DNA of 12,500 nt from Halisarca cf. caerulea (Eukaryota > Porifera > Demospongiae > Chondrillida > Halisarcidae): NCBI GenBank assembly GCA_963170055.1, contig CAUJGJ010000194.1, positions 92,501 to 105,000 on the forward strand. The letters run 5' to 3'. The position numbers and the translations under genes are program-made. The notes beneath the pieces were generated by a model that was not told where the DNA came from, ran no database searches, and worked only from the letters and a program-made list of their open reading frames with translations. Of the stretch, positions 1 through 7,709 are shown one piece after another. Each line of letters begins with the position of its first letter. Position 1 is the stretch's first letter.

Positions 1-215
1 ACATCCACCCCATTTAATCAAATAGCACTATATGTCAGGGCCCAGCCAATTGCTGACAGTGTCTTGGAGACAGAAGGTGAAATTACTATCATGCTTAAAG
101 CAAATGGAACAAGTGCCTTCCCCTACAATATTACCATAAGGTTGATGGATATAACAACAAGTGAGTATGCATGCTGTGATGCATGCATGTCATTTTGTGT
201 TTACAAGTGACATGC

Positions 216-246
<31 letters not shown>

Positions 247-247
247 C

Positions 248-324
<77 letters not shown>

Positions 325-871
325 TGTGTGTATGTGTGTGTGTGTATATGCATTTGTGTGCATGTGTTGCATATATATATATACAGTGGGCCCCACTTAA
401 TCGCATAACAGTTAAAGGAATATTCTGGTTAATGGAATATAATCTCCAAGTACAGAATCATTTGTATATATGCACTATAGTAAAAGAACTGCTTAAAGGA
501 ATACCACTTAAAGGAATATTCTGGATATAGGAATAAAAATTTCACATCACTTACATTCAAAGAGTATATAAACCATACTGCTTATAAGAATAGCATTGTA
601 AATGCAGGTTTATCCGAGTCAGTTATAGCTACCCTACAACAAAAAATCAATAACATTGCTTATTACTTCTTAAAATTCCCATTTTAAACAGGTTATCCAA
701 TTCACTGCAAATGTTTATGTTGCTTACACATACATACATACATACATTAAATATACATAAAGACCGGCCCCACTATTGGCACAGCAGGAAAGTATTTTCT
801 GGATAAAGGAATATTCTGGATAATGGAATAATTCTGCCTGGTCCAGAGGGTATGCGATTAACAGGGGCCCA

Positions 872-968
<97 letters not shown>

Positions 969-1259
969 TACTATATCTACTGGAGTATAATATAATATCT
1001 GCTACTATATCTACTGGAGTATTTGGCCAGGCTGCCCTTGATTTCTTTTATGATCTTGCACAAAGATCCCGCTGCATTACGCATGATCCCCTCACCTATT
1101 TGAAACTCTGTCAAAAAATCAGTGTTTGTATGCAAAATTTCAATGCTGTATCTATTAATGGCTGTTGTACTGTGTGAATTATATTATTATGTGATGTCTT
1201 TTTTTTTCCTTTTGCTTTCTTGCAGCTAAAATAATAATGATTTAATTAAAAAAAAAAAA

Positions 1260-1344
<85 letters not shown>

Positions 1345-3498
1345 TATATATATATGTATATGTATATTTATATAATATATATAATGTGTGTGTGTATGCC
1401 AACACATGTAAGTTAGTGCAAGTTAGTATCAACAATACACATGAATCACTCCAAAACATGCATTGTATGCATTAAAATGTCATTTGAAGCCTGTATAATA
1501 ATTAGGCAACATACAGCAGCTGCCGAGAGTTACATGAATAGACTTTTTAGTATGATAATCACTGAGTTAAGGGAAATTCGCCAAGCAAAATAATTTTGTT
1601 GCCACATTGTCAAAGAACACAAACCAGAATAAAAAACAAACCAAAGTACAGTGTGATGATGTCTGTTAAACTTTACGGATTTGACTTCCATGTGATTCAT
1701 ACAAATTGCAGACTCACAGGACTATGATGTTGCCGGAAGTCCGCTCTCACAGACTTTCCTACCTGGTGAATCCACTGCCAACATTACCATCAACGTCAAT
1801 GACGATACAATATTTGAAGGAACTGAGTCTTTTCAACTGGCACTGACATCTTCCTCCCCTGATGTTATCCGTACTGAAAACCAAACCACAACAATTAGCA
1901 TTTTGGATGATGAAGTGGTGTTTGTGTACTTCAATAGCTCCAACTACACTGTTCTGGAGAGTGATGGGGAAGTGGTGCTACTGCTGAATGCTGCATTGCC
2001 GGTTGGTGGGAGTGAGGTTACGTTTACTGTTGAGGCTACCGTTTCACAAAGAACTGCAAGAGGTAAGTTACAGAATCGAGGACCATGCATATGATGGTCA
2101 AAGCAGATCATGACCTCATGCAGGAATACAATAAGTGACTACGGATAATTATTATACTACATATTTTTCCTGGTAAATTCACTGCATGATTTACCAAGAC
2201 TGCATGGTGTTGTCAGTTGCATTTAGACTGCACCCATAGATTCACATCCTTTATACAGTGAATGTGGACTACATCGTTACTAGTCAATTAAGTGTGACTT
2301 TTGGAGTGAACATGACTTCTTCACAACTGACAATACCAATAGTCAATGACAACACAGCGGAACTCACAGAAGTGTTTGGAGTTGCATTGAGATCTGCAAC
2401 ACAGAGAGTTAGCGTAACCAATTCACAGGCTGATGTTTACATTACTGATGACGACCGTGAGTGGAGCACACATCACATAATACAATACGTGGCACTGCAA
2501 TAGTGCACCATATAATTCATTTCAAAGGTTACCGTACTTTTTCTGTATTTGCTATTTTATTCAATACTTTTAGCCTGTCCTTGTAAAAATGGTGGAACCT
2601 GTGTATTTGCTGGTGATACATTCACTTGCACTTGTACTGAAGGCTGGTTGGGACAATTTTGTCAAACAGGTCAGTGAATAGTGTGTAAGGATTAATAATG
2701 TTAGATAGATAATTGCCAAGCGGGATTGAAGCGAATTAACTGATCGTGGAGCATGAGCTTCGAATCTCAGCTAGCTGATCTATATATATATGTCTGTACG
2801 CTTCAGTAATGCAAGTATTACGTCACTCGATCCACGGCGTGCGCGCCACTTGCACTTGCCGAGTGGGAAGCAAGGCAACCGATCTCAGAGCATGGGCTTC
2901 GAATCTCAGCTAGCATATCAATATATATGTCTGTATGCTGTTGCTAACTTGGCTAGCCATGCGTGGAGCCGGAGCTAAAGATGCTCCAAGAAAGAAAAAG
3001 GAGATTCACAAGGGAAAGAGTCTGGTGGAGTCAACTAGGACACACACACAACACACACATACACATATATGCACACTTAAGTTTGTGAAAAGATCAGGTT
3101 TATCAAAAGGTTAATAATGTAGCCTAGTATACTGAATGTGAACTCAAAATCTACAGTTACTATAATAACAATACTTAACAATAATATGAATATACCTCAA
3201 AGATATCACAAAAAACCCTAAAATTCTATCTCTATAAGATCATCTATTTCTGAATCAAAGAATTTGTGGTGCATGCACTGCACAGTGGAAATTCCTGTTA
3301 TAATCTGAACCTATTGTACACTGTACAGGTGTGGCCAGTCCACATCAAAATGTTGGTACAGCAGTTGGAGTAGGAGTGGCTGCCGGAGTGGTCGGAGTTG
3401 CAGTTGGAGCTGTTGCACTCTGCATTTGTATTGCCATTGCTGTCACTCACAAGCGGACTAAGTCTAAAGAACAGCTTAAAGCCATGAACAGAAATTAA
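1..3498 (+). CDS. Calx-beta / EGF single-pass membrane protein, 3' five exons (5' partial)
   Basis: Spliced gene, 5' end outside the window. Exons 1-160, 1712-2062, 2259-2456, 2574-2669 and 3329-3498 join in one open frame of 324 residues ending in TAA (3496-3498). Donors are GTGAGT, GTAAGT, GTGAGT and GTCAGT; all acceptors end in AG. Residues ~8-120 form a Calx-beta domain (NSQDYDV at 54-60, [12 protein letters not shown] at 83-94, ending TISILDDE). Residues ~122-236 form a second one (NVDYIV, then [13 protein letters not shown], ending VYITDDD). An EGF domain has cysteines 238, 240, 246, 255, 257 and 266, with an unusually short C1-C2 gap. A Gly/Ala/Val-rich transmembrane helix spans ~280-308, followed by a 16-residue basic tail ([10 protein letters not shown]). 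Several N-glycosylation sites (NGT, NIT, NQT, NSS, NYT, NMT) fit an extracellular position. Calx-beta domains bind calcium in integrin beta4-associated, FRAS/FREM, ADGRV1 and sponge aggregation-factor proteins, so an adhesion or matrix-receptor role is inferred. The exact orthologue is not recognised. Confidence 0.9.
222..347. repeat. (TG)n microsatellite, interrupted
   Basis: About 125 bases of alternating TG with a few TA or CA interruptions. Apparent Cys/Val or His/Thr reading frames through it are artefacts of the dinucleotide repeat. Confidence 0.97.
384..874. mobile_element. TA-flanked inverted-repeat element (Tc1/mariner- or pogo/Tigger-like MITE)
   Basis: The left end CAGTGGGCCCCACTTAATCG and the reverse complement of the right end, CAGTGGGCCCCTGTTAATCG, match at about 18 of 20 positions. 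The match continues into CATA. Each end is flanked by TA (382-383 and 875-876), the target used by Tc1/mariner and pogo elements. The interior repeats the phrase TAAAGGAATATTCTGG (near 413, 509 and 795) and has no transposase frame, so this is a non-autonomous 491-bp element. It sits inside a TA/TG-rich tract, so TA flanks alone would be weak; the long terminal match is the main evidence. Confidence 0.85.
729..747. repeat. (CATA)n short tandem repeat
   Basis: Four to five CATA units within the interior of the inverted-repeat element. Confidence 0.7.
875..966. repeat. (TA)n microsatellite
   Basis: About 90 bases of pure TA directly against the right end of the inverted-repeat element, consistent with insertion into, or later expansion of, a TA target. 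Confidence 0.97.
969..1022. repeat. 20-bp direct repeat, two copies 34 bp apart
   Basis: TACTATATCTACTGGAGTAT occurs at 969-988 and again at 1003-1022 without change. It is a local duplication beside the TA tract. Confidence 0.85.
1248..1376. repeat. A16 run followed by (AT)n
   Basis: Sixteen A (1248-1263) lead into about 77 bases of AT, then a degraded TATG/TATA tail. An A-run followed by a microsatellite is what an old retroposed poly(A) tail looks like, but no retroposon body is recognised. Confidence 0.9.
2670..3328 (+). other. Intron 4 of the Calx-beta/EGF gene
   Basis: Phase-1 intron, GTCAGT at 2670 to TACAG ending at 3328. Its first part contains two tRNA-like units. A short CA-rich patch lies at 3041-3078; 3080-3320 is AT-rich with nothing identifiable. 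Confidence 0.85.
2713..3000 (+). repeat. Two diverged tRNA-like units (SINE-type)
   Basis: Unit 1 has an A-box-like TTGCCAAGCGGG (2713-2724) and a B-box-like GCTTCGAATCT (2757-2767). Unit 2 has TTGCCGAGTGGG (2856-2867) and GCTTCGAATCT (2896-2906). The A-B spacing of 44 and 40 bp suits an internal RNA polymerase III promoter. Both units continue with CAGCTAGC and ATATATATGTCTGTA, so they are copies of one sequence about 140 bp apart. The A-boxes recall tRNA-Leu/Ser (GCCGAGTGG), but no acceptor or anticodon stem is intact, so this is a tRNA-derived SINE rather than a tRNA gene. The 3' limit near 3000 is approximate. Confidence 0.65.
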
Positions 3499-3587
3499 GG
3501 AATTATAATAATATAATAATTATTATGATTAGATTATACTTTCAAGCTTCTGAGTTGATAATTATCATAGAAAATTTATCAATTTAA

Positions 3588-3593
3588 AATAAA
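3588..3593 (+). terminator. Polyadenylation signal AATAAA of the Calx-beta/EGF gene
   Basis: Canonical AATAAA 90 bases after the TAA stop, in an AT-rich 3' UTR. It implies cleavage near 3605-3625. Confidence 0.7.
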
Positions 3594-3671
3594 TAATTAT
3601 TATCACTGTCATATTATTGATAAAATACGTCTGGACCTTACATATAACATTATGTAGTTAAATTCCAGCTA

Positions 3672-3850
3672 CAGTGTAAGCTTGACCAGGACCTCTGTAC
3701 TTAATATACAGAATACCTTTGGCATCACTGAAGAGGAATGGTTCCATTCAGAGAGTTTTCCGGGTTCAAGAGGCTCTATCATTATGTACAGCAAAACTAA
3801 TATAGAAAGCATTAGAGATCTCGAGGATTCTGTTTAGAGAGGTTTCACTG
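3672..3850. mobile_element. Degenerate pogo/Tigger-like MITE
   Basis: The left end (CAGTGTAAGC.., then CCTCTGTA..ACAGAATACC) and the reverse complement of the right end (CAGTGAAACCTCTCTAAACAGAATCC) share CAGTG, CCTCT and ACAGAAT in order. The left end follows TA; the right flank has lost it. No transposase frame is present. The ends are badly eroded. Confidence 0.5.
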
Positions 3851-4036
3851 TGTTGTATGTACCACAGGAACAATGTATCAAAAACGGCATGATTGAATAT
3901 AAATTGATTAATATAACTCTGCAGAAGTAACCAGCAAGATAAAATAAGATTGAAACATCAGATGTCGAAATGTAAAACTCTCAGGGGCATGCATGTGAAT
4001 ATTAACTGTACACACACATTATTATAAAATTGTTAA

Positions 4037-4175
4037 ACTTCTATAATAAGAACACCACTGGGACCTCAGTGAGGTGTCCTGTATATGGAGGTGTCCTTAT
4101 TACGAAGGGTTAATATACACATACATGTAATGTAAGGGTTGTCACATCGGACATTTAAGGTGTACATGCAATTAC
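4037..4175. repeat. Dispersed repeat family, copy A
   Basis: Contains CTATAATAAGAACACCACTG, then GGAGGTGTCC, TTAATATACACATACATGTA and GGGTTGTCACATCGGACA. The same ordered blocks recur at 4959-5084 and 5085-5262. The phrases GAACACC..GGTGTCC can pair as an inverted repeat. Confidence 0.75.
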
Positions 4176-4443
4176 AAGAAATATTATGGTACATGACATA
4201 AGTTCCTTACGTTCATCCACAATTAGACGCAGAGATCATTTTACATGCAGGTTTATACGCAAAATTGTTCAGAATCTGGGTTTCTGCTGAAAACAACCCA
4301 AGTTTCCACAAAAAAATTAAACCTTCTACAAACACCTACCACAGAACTACACAATAACTATATATTAGTACAGGGTAAGAATGAGACTGACCCTCAGACA
4401 GGACTTCTAGAACATACTTTGAAAAAAGACGGATAACTTCAGA
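4176..4443. other. Intergenic stretch with no recognised feature
   Basis: AT-rich sequence. A 63-codon plus-strand frame (4245-4436) has no domain, no splice context and low-information composition, so I do not call it a gene. Confidence 0.5.
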
Positions 4444-4449
4444 TTTATT
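4444..4449 (-). terminator. Polyadenylation signal for the minus-strand 4579-4855 exon
   Basis: TTTATT on the plus strand reads AATAAA on the minus strand, 130 bases beyond the TAA at 4581-4579. It supports a minus-strand 3' end here if that exon is transcribed. Confidence 0.4.
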
Positions 4450-4578
4450 AAAAAAAGAATAGCAATCACAGTCACAATACGTACAGACAAAAATAATCAA
4501 ACAGACAAGCAAACCAAGTAGAAGTTAGGCACAAAATAGTCCAAAAGGTGTAACTGCTCCAAATTAAGTACAGAAAAG

Positions 4579-4855
4579 TTAATAATAATTAATTGCGCTT
4601 TTAGCTTTCCTGCACATTTCATTCATTGCATTTCTAATTTTCCTGTCGGTAACAACCTCCAACTCCTTTCGATCCCTGGGCATCTGCTGACAGCAAGCTT
4701 CTTGAATAGCCTCAACTCTCCACACATCCAAAGCTACCTTCCCACCAACGCCGCAGGATGAATCTTCTTACGTATTAAGTGACAATATTTGAAAGTATGC
4801 GGACATCCGTGGAACTCGCCTGCCTCGTATGTGCGCATGATTATGCAGCCCATTT
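4579..4855 (-). pseudogene. BEN-like terminal exon with a one-base frameshift
   Basis: On the minus strand a CCACAG acceptor-like site is followed by an open frame beginning MGCIIMRTYEAGEFHG and reaching KKIHPAALVG, where it meets TAG (4736-4734). The next frame continues from 4740 without a break as KVALDVWRVEAIQEACCQQM and ends RKIRNAMNEMCRKAKSAI, NYY, stop at 4581-4579. The charged helix-rich pattern, with a LD..R..AI and a final I..A....CR, resembles the C-terminal half of a BEN domain (DNA- or protein-binding, found in chromatin and transposon-derived proteins); this is inference from pattern. The two frames differ by one base near 4740 (GGAAG), so it is a decayed copy, an assembly error, or a mis-read exon boundary: an acceptor at AAGAAG near 4767 would give the second frame alone. 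An AATAAA lies 130 bases downstream. Confidence 0.4.
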
Positions 4856-4958
4856 CTGTGGATCAACCGCAGTAAGGTGGAAAGATTTTCGCAGATTAGC
4901 GTAAGTAACTTATGTCATATGAATCACACAAACGTACAGGCCGGTAGTTTCAACACGG

Positions 4959-5084
4959 AGACGGAGGTGTGCCTATGTTGGAGGGGTATTATACACATGC
5001 ATGCATGCAAGGGCTGCCACATTGGACAGAGCAATTGCATGTTCTCCTAATGGAGGTGGCTGTCATGCATACGTAATATATACT
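4959..5084. repeat. Dispersed repeat family, copy B
   Basis: Holds GGAGGTGTGCC, TATTATACACATGCATGCAT, GGGCTGCCACATTGGACAGA and GGAGGTGGCTGTC. It is closest to copy C, which begins where it ends, so B and C are near-tandem. Confidence 0.75.
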
Positions 5085-5262
5085 GTGAAAACCCCTATAA
5101 TACGGACACCATTGGGACCACAGTGAGGTATCTTCTATATGGAGGTGTCCGTATGGAGGCGGCTAATATATACATGCATGTAATGATAGGGCTGTCACAT
5201 TGGACAGAGCAATGTTCTCCTGTTAATGGAAGTGGCTGTGCTTTAGAGGTGTCCATTAAAAG
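5085..5262. mobile_element. Dispersed repeat family, copy C, with inverted ends
   Basis: The left end CCCCTATAATACGGACACC and the reverse complement of the right end CCCTTTTAATGGACACC agree at most positions, ending in the same GGACACC. The interior matches copies A and B (GGAGGTGTCC, TAATATATACATGCATGTAA, GGGCTGTCACATTGGACAGA). This makes the family a small non-autonomous DNA element; the superfamily is uncertain because no clean target duplication is seen. Confidence 0.6.
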
Positions 5263-5473
5263 GGAATGAAGAGATCCTGGTATTCTACCACCAGATTAGA
5301 GATCAGCAGATAAGCTGCTGAAGCTGGTGAATCATTGCACTTCTTGTGTGACAGGTAACAGTATAGCTATGTACTGAATACTACATGTATACACTGTCAG
5401 TGCAGGATCCTTGTCCGCACCTCAGATACTCAACCCCACACAGGAACAGCACAGGCATGCATGTACACGCGCG
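5263..5473. other. Intergenic, nothing recognised
   Basis: Unique-looking sequence between the repeat family and the CA microsatellite. No splice-bounded frame is seen. Confidence 0.4.
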
Positions 5474-5474
5474 T

Positions 5475-5542
<68 letters not shown>
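5475..5542. repeat. (CA)n microsatellite
   Basis: About 34 uninterrupted CA units preceded by ACGCGCGTGC. The His/Thr and Cys/Val frames across it are not genes. Confidence 0.97.
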
Positions 5543-5543
<1 letters not shown>

Positions 5544-5952
5544 ATGAGTACTCACAAATGCACCAACCAATAGCACAATATCGAACCGTATGAAACCTAA
5601 CATGCTCTACCATTGGAGTAGTGGAGTAGTCTACCACTGGACTAGTAGCATATAACATTCATCATTCTAGCTATTCTCGATTACAAGTATTAAGGACAGT
5701 TTCACGTTTAAGAATTCTTCAAGAAAACTCTGTTTGGTGGGATTTCAATAGCCTTGGACAAACAAAAGCACTCTTCTGGGATCTTGTGTCAATTCCTTGT
5801 GAGAAAAAGATAGCTACACAAAAGAAACAGTGACTAATAATAAGAATACTAATAACACATCAAATTATACCATTTGAAATTGAATATACACAATCATATA
5901 TGTACAAAGAAAGTAGTACTACGTACATACATAAAACAAACACCTCACACAT
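5543..5952. other. Intergenic, nothing firm
   Basis: AT-rich spacer between the two CA microsatellites. A minus-strand stretch after a TTTTTCTCACAAG acceptor-like site (~5800 down to ~5720) is open for about 27 codons but has no domain. I do not call it. Confidence 0.4.
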
Positions 5953-5967
5953 GCACGCACACACACA

Positions 5968-5970
<3 letters not shown>

Positions 5971-6039
<69 letters not shown>
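5971..6039. repeat. (CA)n microsatellite
   Basis: About 34 pure CA units. The preceding bases 5941-5970 are an imperfect extension (ATGCACGCACACACACAAGC). Confidence 0.97.
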
Positions 6040-6043
<4 letters not shown>

Positions 6044-6348
6044 TGGGGTATGCATGCAGAAATTAAAACTGACACATATACGTAGTCCGATACTCATAGG
6101 CTGATTCAACACAAGGTGGAGTACAAACGTGTTCCACAAGGCAGTGCAGCAACTGACAGCACTCATAATGACCTGCACATGCAGAAACTGAACATGAAAG
6201 ATGACGTGATGTCCTAAGGTTATAAATGCTTGATACATCAATCGCTTGCTATGTAACCTGCTTACATCACCTTGGTCATCAAACTTTACACAAAGTACAT
6301 TGCATGTAAGATAGGAGCTAACAACGCTCAGGTATGCATACAATGCAG
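6040..6348. other. Intergenic, nothing recognised
   Basis: A minus-strand frame covers this stretch only because it runs on through the CA repeat. No splice signals or domain support it. Confidence 0.45.
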
Positions 6349-6350
6349 TA

Positions 6351-6531
6351 CAGTGGAACCTGCCCAATCCAGCACCTCTTTAAACCAACATTTGCCTAAA
6401 CCGGCCAAAATTCTCTGGCACCGACAACCACTGATTTTACAAGTTACAAATTGACCTTTATAATCCAGCAACCTGCTAATCCACCATGGTTTTTCATTCC
6501 CCATAGGTGCCAGATCATACAGGCTTCCCTG
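6351..6531. mobile_element. 181-bp TA-flanked MITE (pogo/Tigger-like)
   Basis: The left end CAGTGGAACCTGCCCAATCC continues AGCAC. The reverse complement of the right end, CAGGGAAGCCTGTATGATCT, continues GGCAC. They align with one-base offsets (CAG.GGAA.CCTG..-ATC..GCAC). Both ends abut TA (6349-6350 and 6532-6533), the duplicated target of Tc1/mariner/pogo elements. The interior repeats AATCCAGCA (6366-6374 and near 6462) and has no transposase. Confidence 0.75.
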
Positions 6532-6902
6532 TACTTGCATATTCTATAATATTATACCTTTTACTACATGAATAAGGCCTACACATGGATGCAATGACAA
6601 GGGTGAAAATTAACACTCGCCCGCCAGCCCGAGGCAAGTAGATTCTACCATGGGATAGTAAAACTAATAAAGATGGGCGCCCGTGTGGCCAGTAAGACTA
6701 CCCTTCCAACTGGCTGATCTAAGTTCTCCAGCAATAACTTTGAAAAGAATTCAAGTACAGCTACTTAAGTTCCAACGAAGGAAGCTTAGGATTAGTACCC
6801 TTCAAAAGTAGGGCTGCAATCAATTGTATCAAAGTAGTTTTTGAATGTGTCCCTATTTTTGCTTTAGAGAAGCGCTGGGCACTTAGCAGGCTTCTGCACT
6901 CG

Positions 6903-6910
6903 TGACGTCA
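6903..6910. promoter_or_regulatory. CRE-like palindrome TGACGTCA
   Basis: Perfect consensus for CREB/ATF bZIP binding, inside the hAT-like element. No adjacent gene start is visible, so function is doubtful. Confidence 0.25.
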
Positions 6911-7043
6911 TAGGTCTGTGGTGTTCAGTCTGGGGCAAAGGCTTGCAGGAAAACATTCAATCTCACAGATATTATTAAAAAGAAGACAACTGTGGTTTCT
7001 TTTATGGGGGGCAGGGGGGAAGAGGGTTAAAGAGGGTATTTAG

Positions 7044-7068
7044 CCCCCCCCCCCCCCCCCCCCCCCCC
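7044..7068. repeat. Homopolymer run of 25 C
   Basis: Uninterrupted C25 flanked by G-rich sequence on one side (GGGGGGCAGGGGGG at 7006-7019) and CCCCAACCTCCCCC on the other. The length is likely variable and error-prone in sequencing. Confidence 0.97.
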
Positions 7069-7269
7069 TCCAACTTGGGACCCAATTGCCCCAACCTCCC
7101 CCCTCACTTGAATTCCTGTAACACACATGCACAATTGCAACAGACTAATCTACGTATGTATGTACTGTATTAAGAACCTGCTTGAGTGGCACAAAGGAGC
7201 CTCTAGAAAACTGTTTAAGGCCGCACCTGCTACCTCAATATACCTCGCTATTGCCCCTCTCCTTTCTGT

Positions 7270-7299
7270 GCCTTGCCTACATTGATTTGTAGGCAAAGC
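7270..7299. other. Hairpin within the hAT-like element
   Basis: GCCTTGCCTAC (7270-7280) can pair with GTAGGCAAAGC (7289-7299) over 10 of 11 positions with an 8-base loop. Subterminal or internal hairpins are common in non-autonomous DNA elements. Confidence 0.45.
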
Positions 7300-7709
7300 A
7301 CAAATTTGTAGGAAAAATAAGGGAAAGGTGCATGGTAAAAGTGTCTAGATAGAGTGGGTGTTTTGTGAGTATTGGGGTGATACTGCATGATATTGAAGAC
7401 TCAAAGAACATGGTCTTAACAAACATCCCAAATGAGCCTGACATTGAAGTCTAGATCAGTCCTCAAATCTTGTACTACGTATTTTTCAGAATAAACCTGA
7501 TGGTTATCTTAGATCCCCTTTACAGACATCACACCATGTAATAGACCCGAGTGGACATGAAGACATTAGTTGCCATCGAGTACTTTTAAGTAGCATAATA
7601 ATGACTATATCAACTGGGCTAGTAAATGAATACTTGGGCTGGTATCTTTTAGGTGTCACTAGCCCAGGTGGCTAGTGAAGGAAAAAGTTAGTTCACAGCC
7701 CTGCAATGA

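Larger units (their letters stand above)
161..1711 (+). other. Intron 1 of the Calx-beta/EGF gene, filled with repeats
   Basis: Donor GTGAGT at 161 and acceptor ATTGCAG ending at 1711 bound a 1551-bp phase-1 intron. It carries a TG microsatellite, an inverted-repeat transposon, two TA tracts, a 16-base A-run and a second acceptor-like site at 1224-1225. The stretch 1380-1700 shows nothing I can name. Confidence 0.85.
6598..7701. mobile_element. Non-autonomous hAT-like DNA transposon, about 1.1 kb
   Basis: A perfect 8-bp direct repeat TGCAATGA flanks the element at 6590-6597 and 7702-7709, the size made by hAT transposases. The left end CAAGGGTGAAAATTAAC and the reverse complement of the right end GGGCTGTGAACTAAC share GGG.TG..AA.TAAC (the right end could be written CAGGGCTG if two target bases are counted in). 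Further in, both ends carry GCC and CACT-type blocks. No frame above 60 codons with a transposase motif is present, so it is a deletion derivative. It contains a C25 run, a TGACGTCA palindrome and a hairpin. Confidence 0.7.

Noticed and set aside
131..530. Open frames of alternating Cys/Val or His/Thr on both strands
   Set aside because: They are translations of the TG/CA microsatellite running out into intron sequence.
1903..2503. Short ATG frames inside the Calx-beta exons as separate genes
   Set aside because: They are internal parts of exons 2 and 3 running past the splice donors into introns.
2713..2910. Intact tRNA genes
   Set aside because: Only A- and B-box-like parts are present; acceptor, anticodon and T stems do not form.
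2790..2978. 62-codon plus-strand frame in intron 4
   Set aside because: It covers the SINE-like repeat and shows no domain.
4798..4900. Plus-strand ATG frame (MRTSVELACLVCAHDY..) ending at a GTAAGT donor
   Set aside because: It is antisense to the better minus-strand exon, and no following exon was found.
5385..6367. Several 60-140-codon frames around the CA repeats, on both strands
   Set aside because: Each is kept open by a CA/TG tract; outside the tract there is no domain or splice support.
6903..6910. TGACGTCA as the promoter of a nearby gene
   Set aside because: No coding exon or start signal lies near; an 8-bp palindrome inside a transposon can occur by chance.
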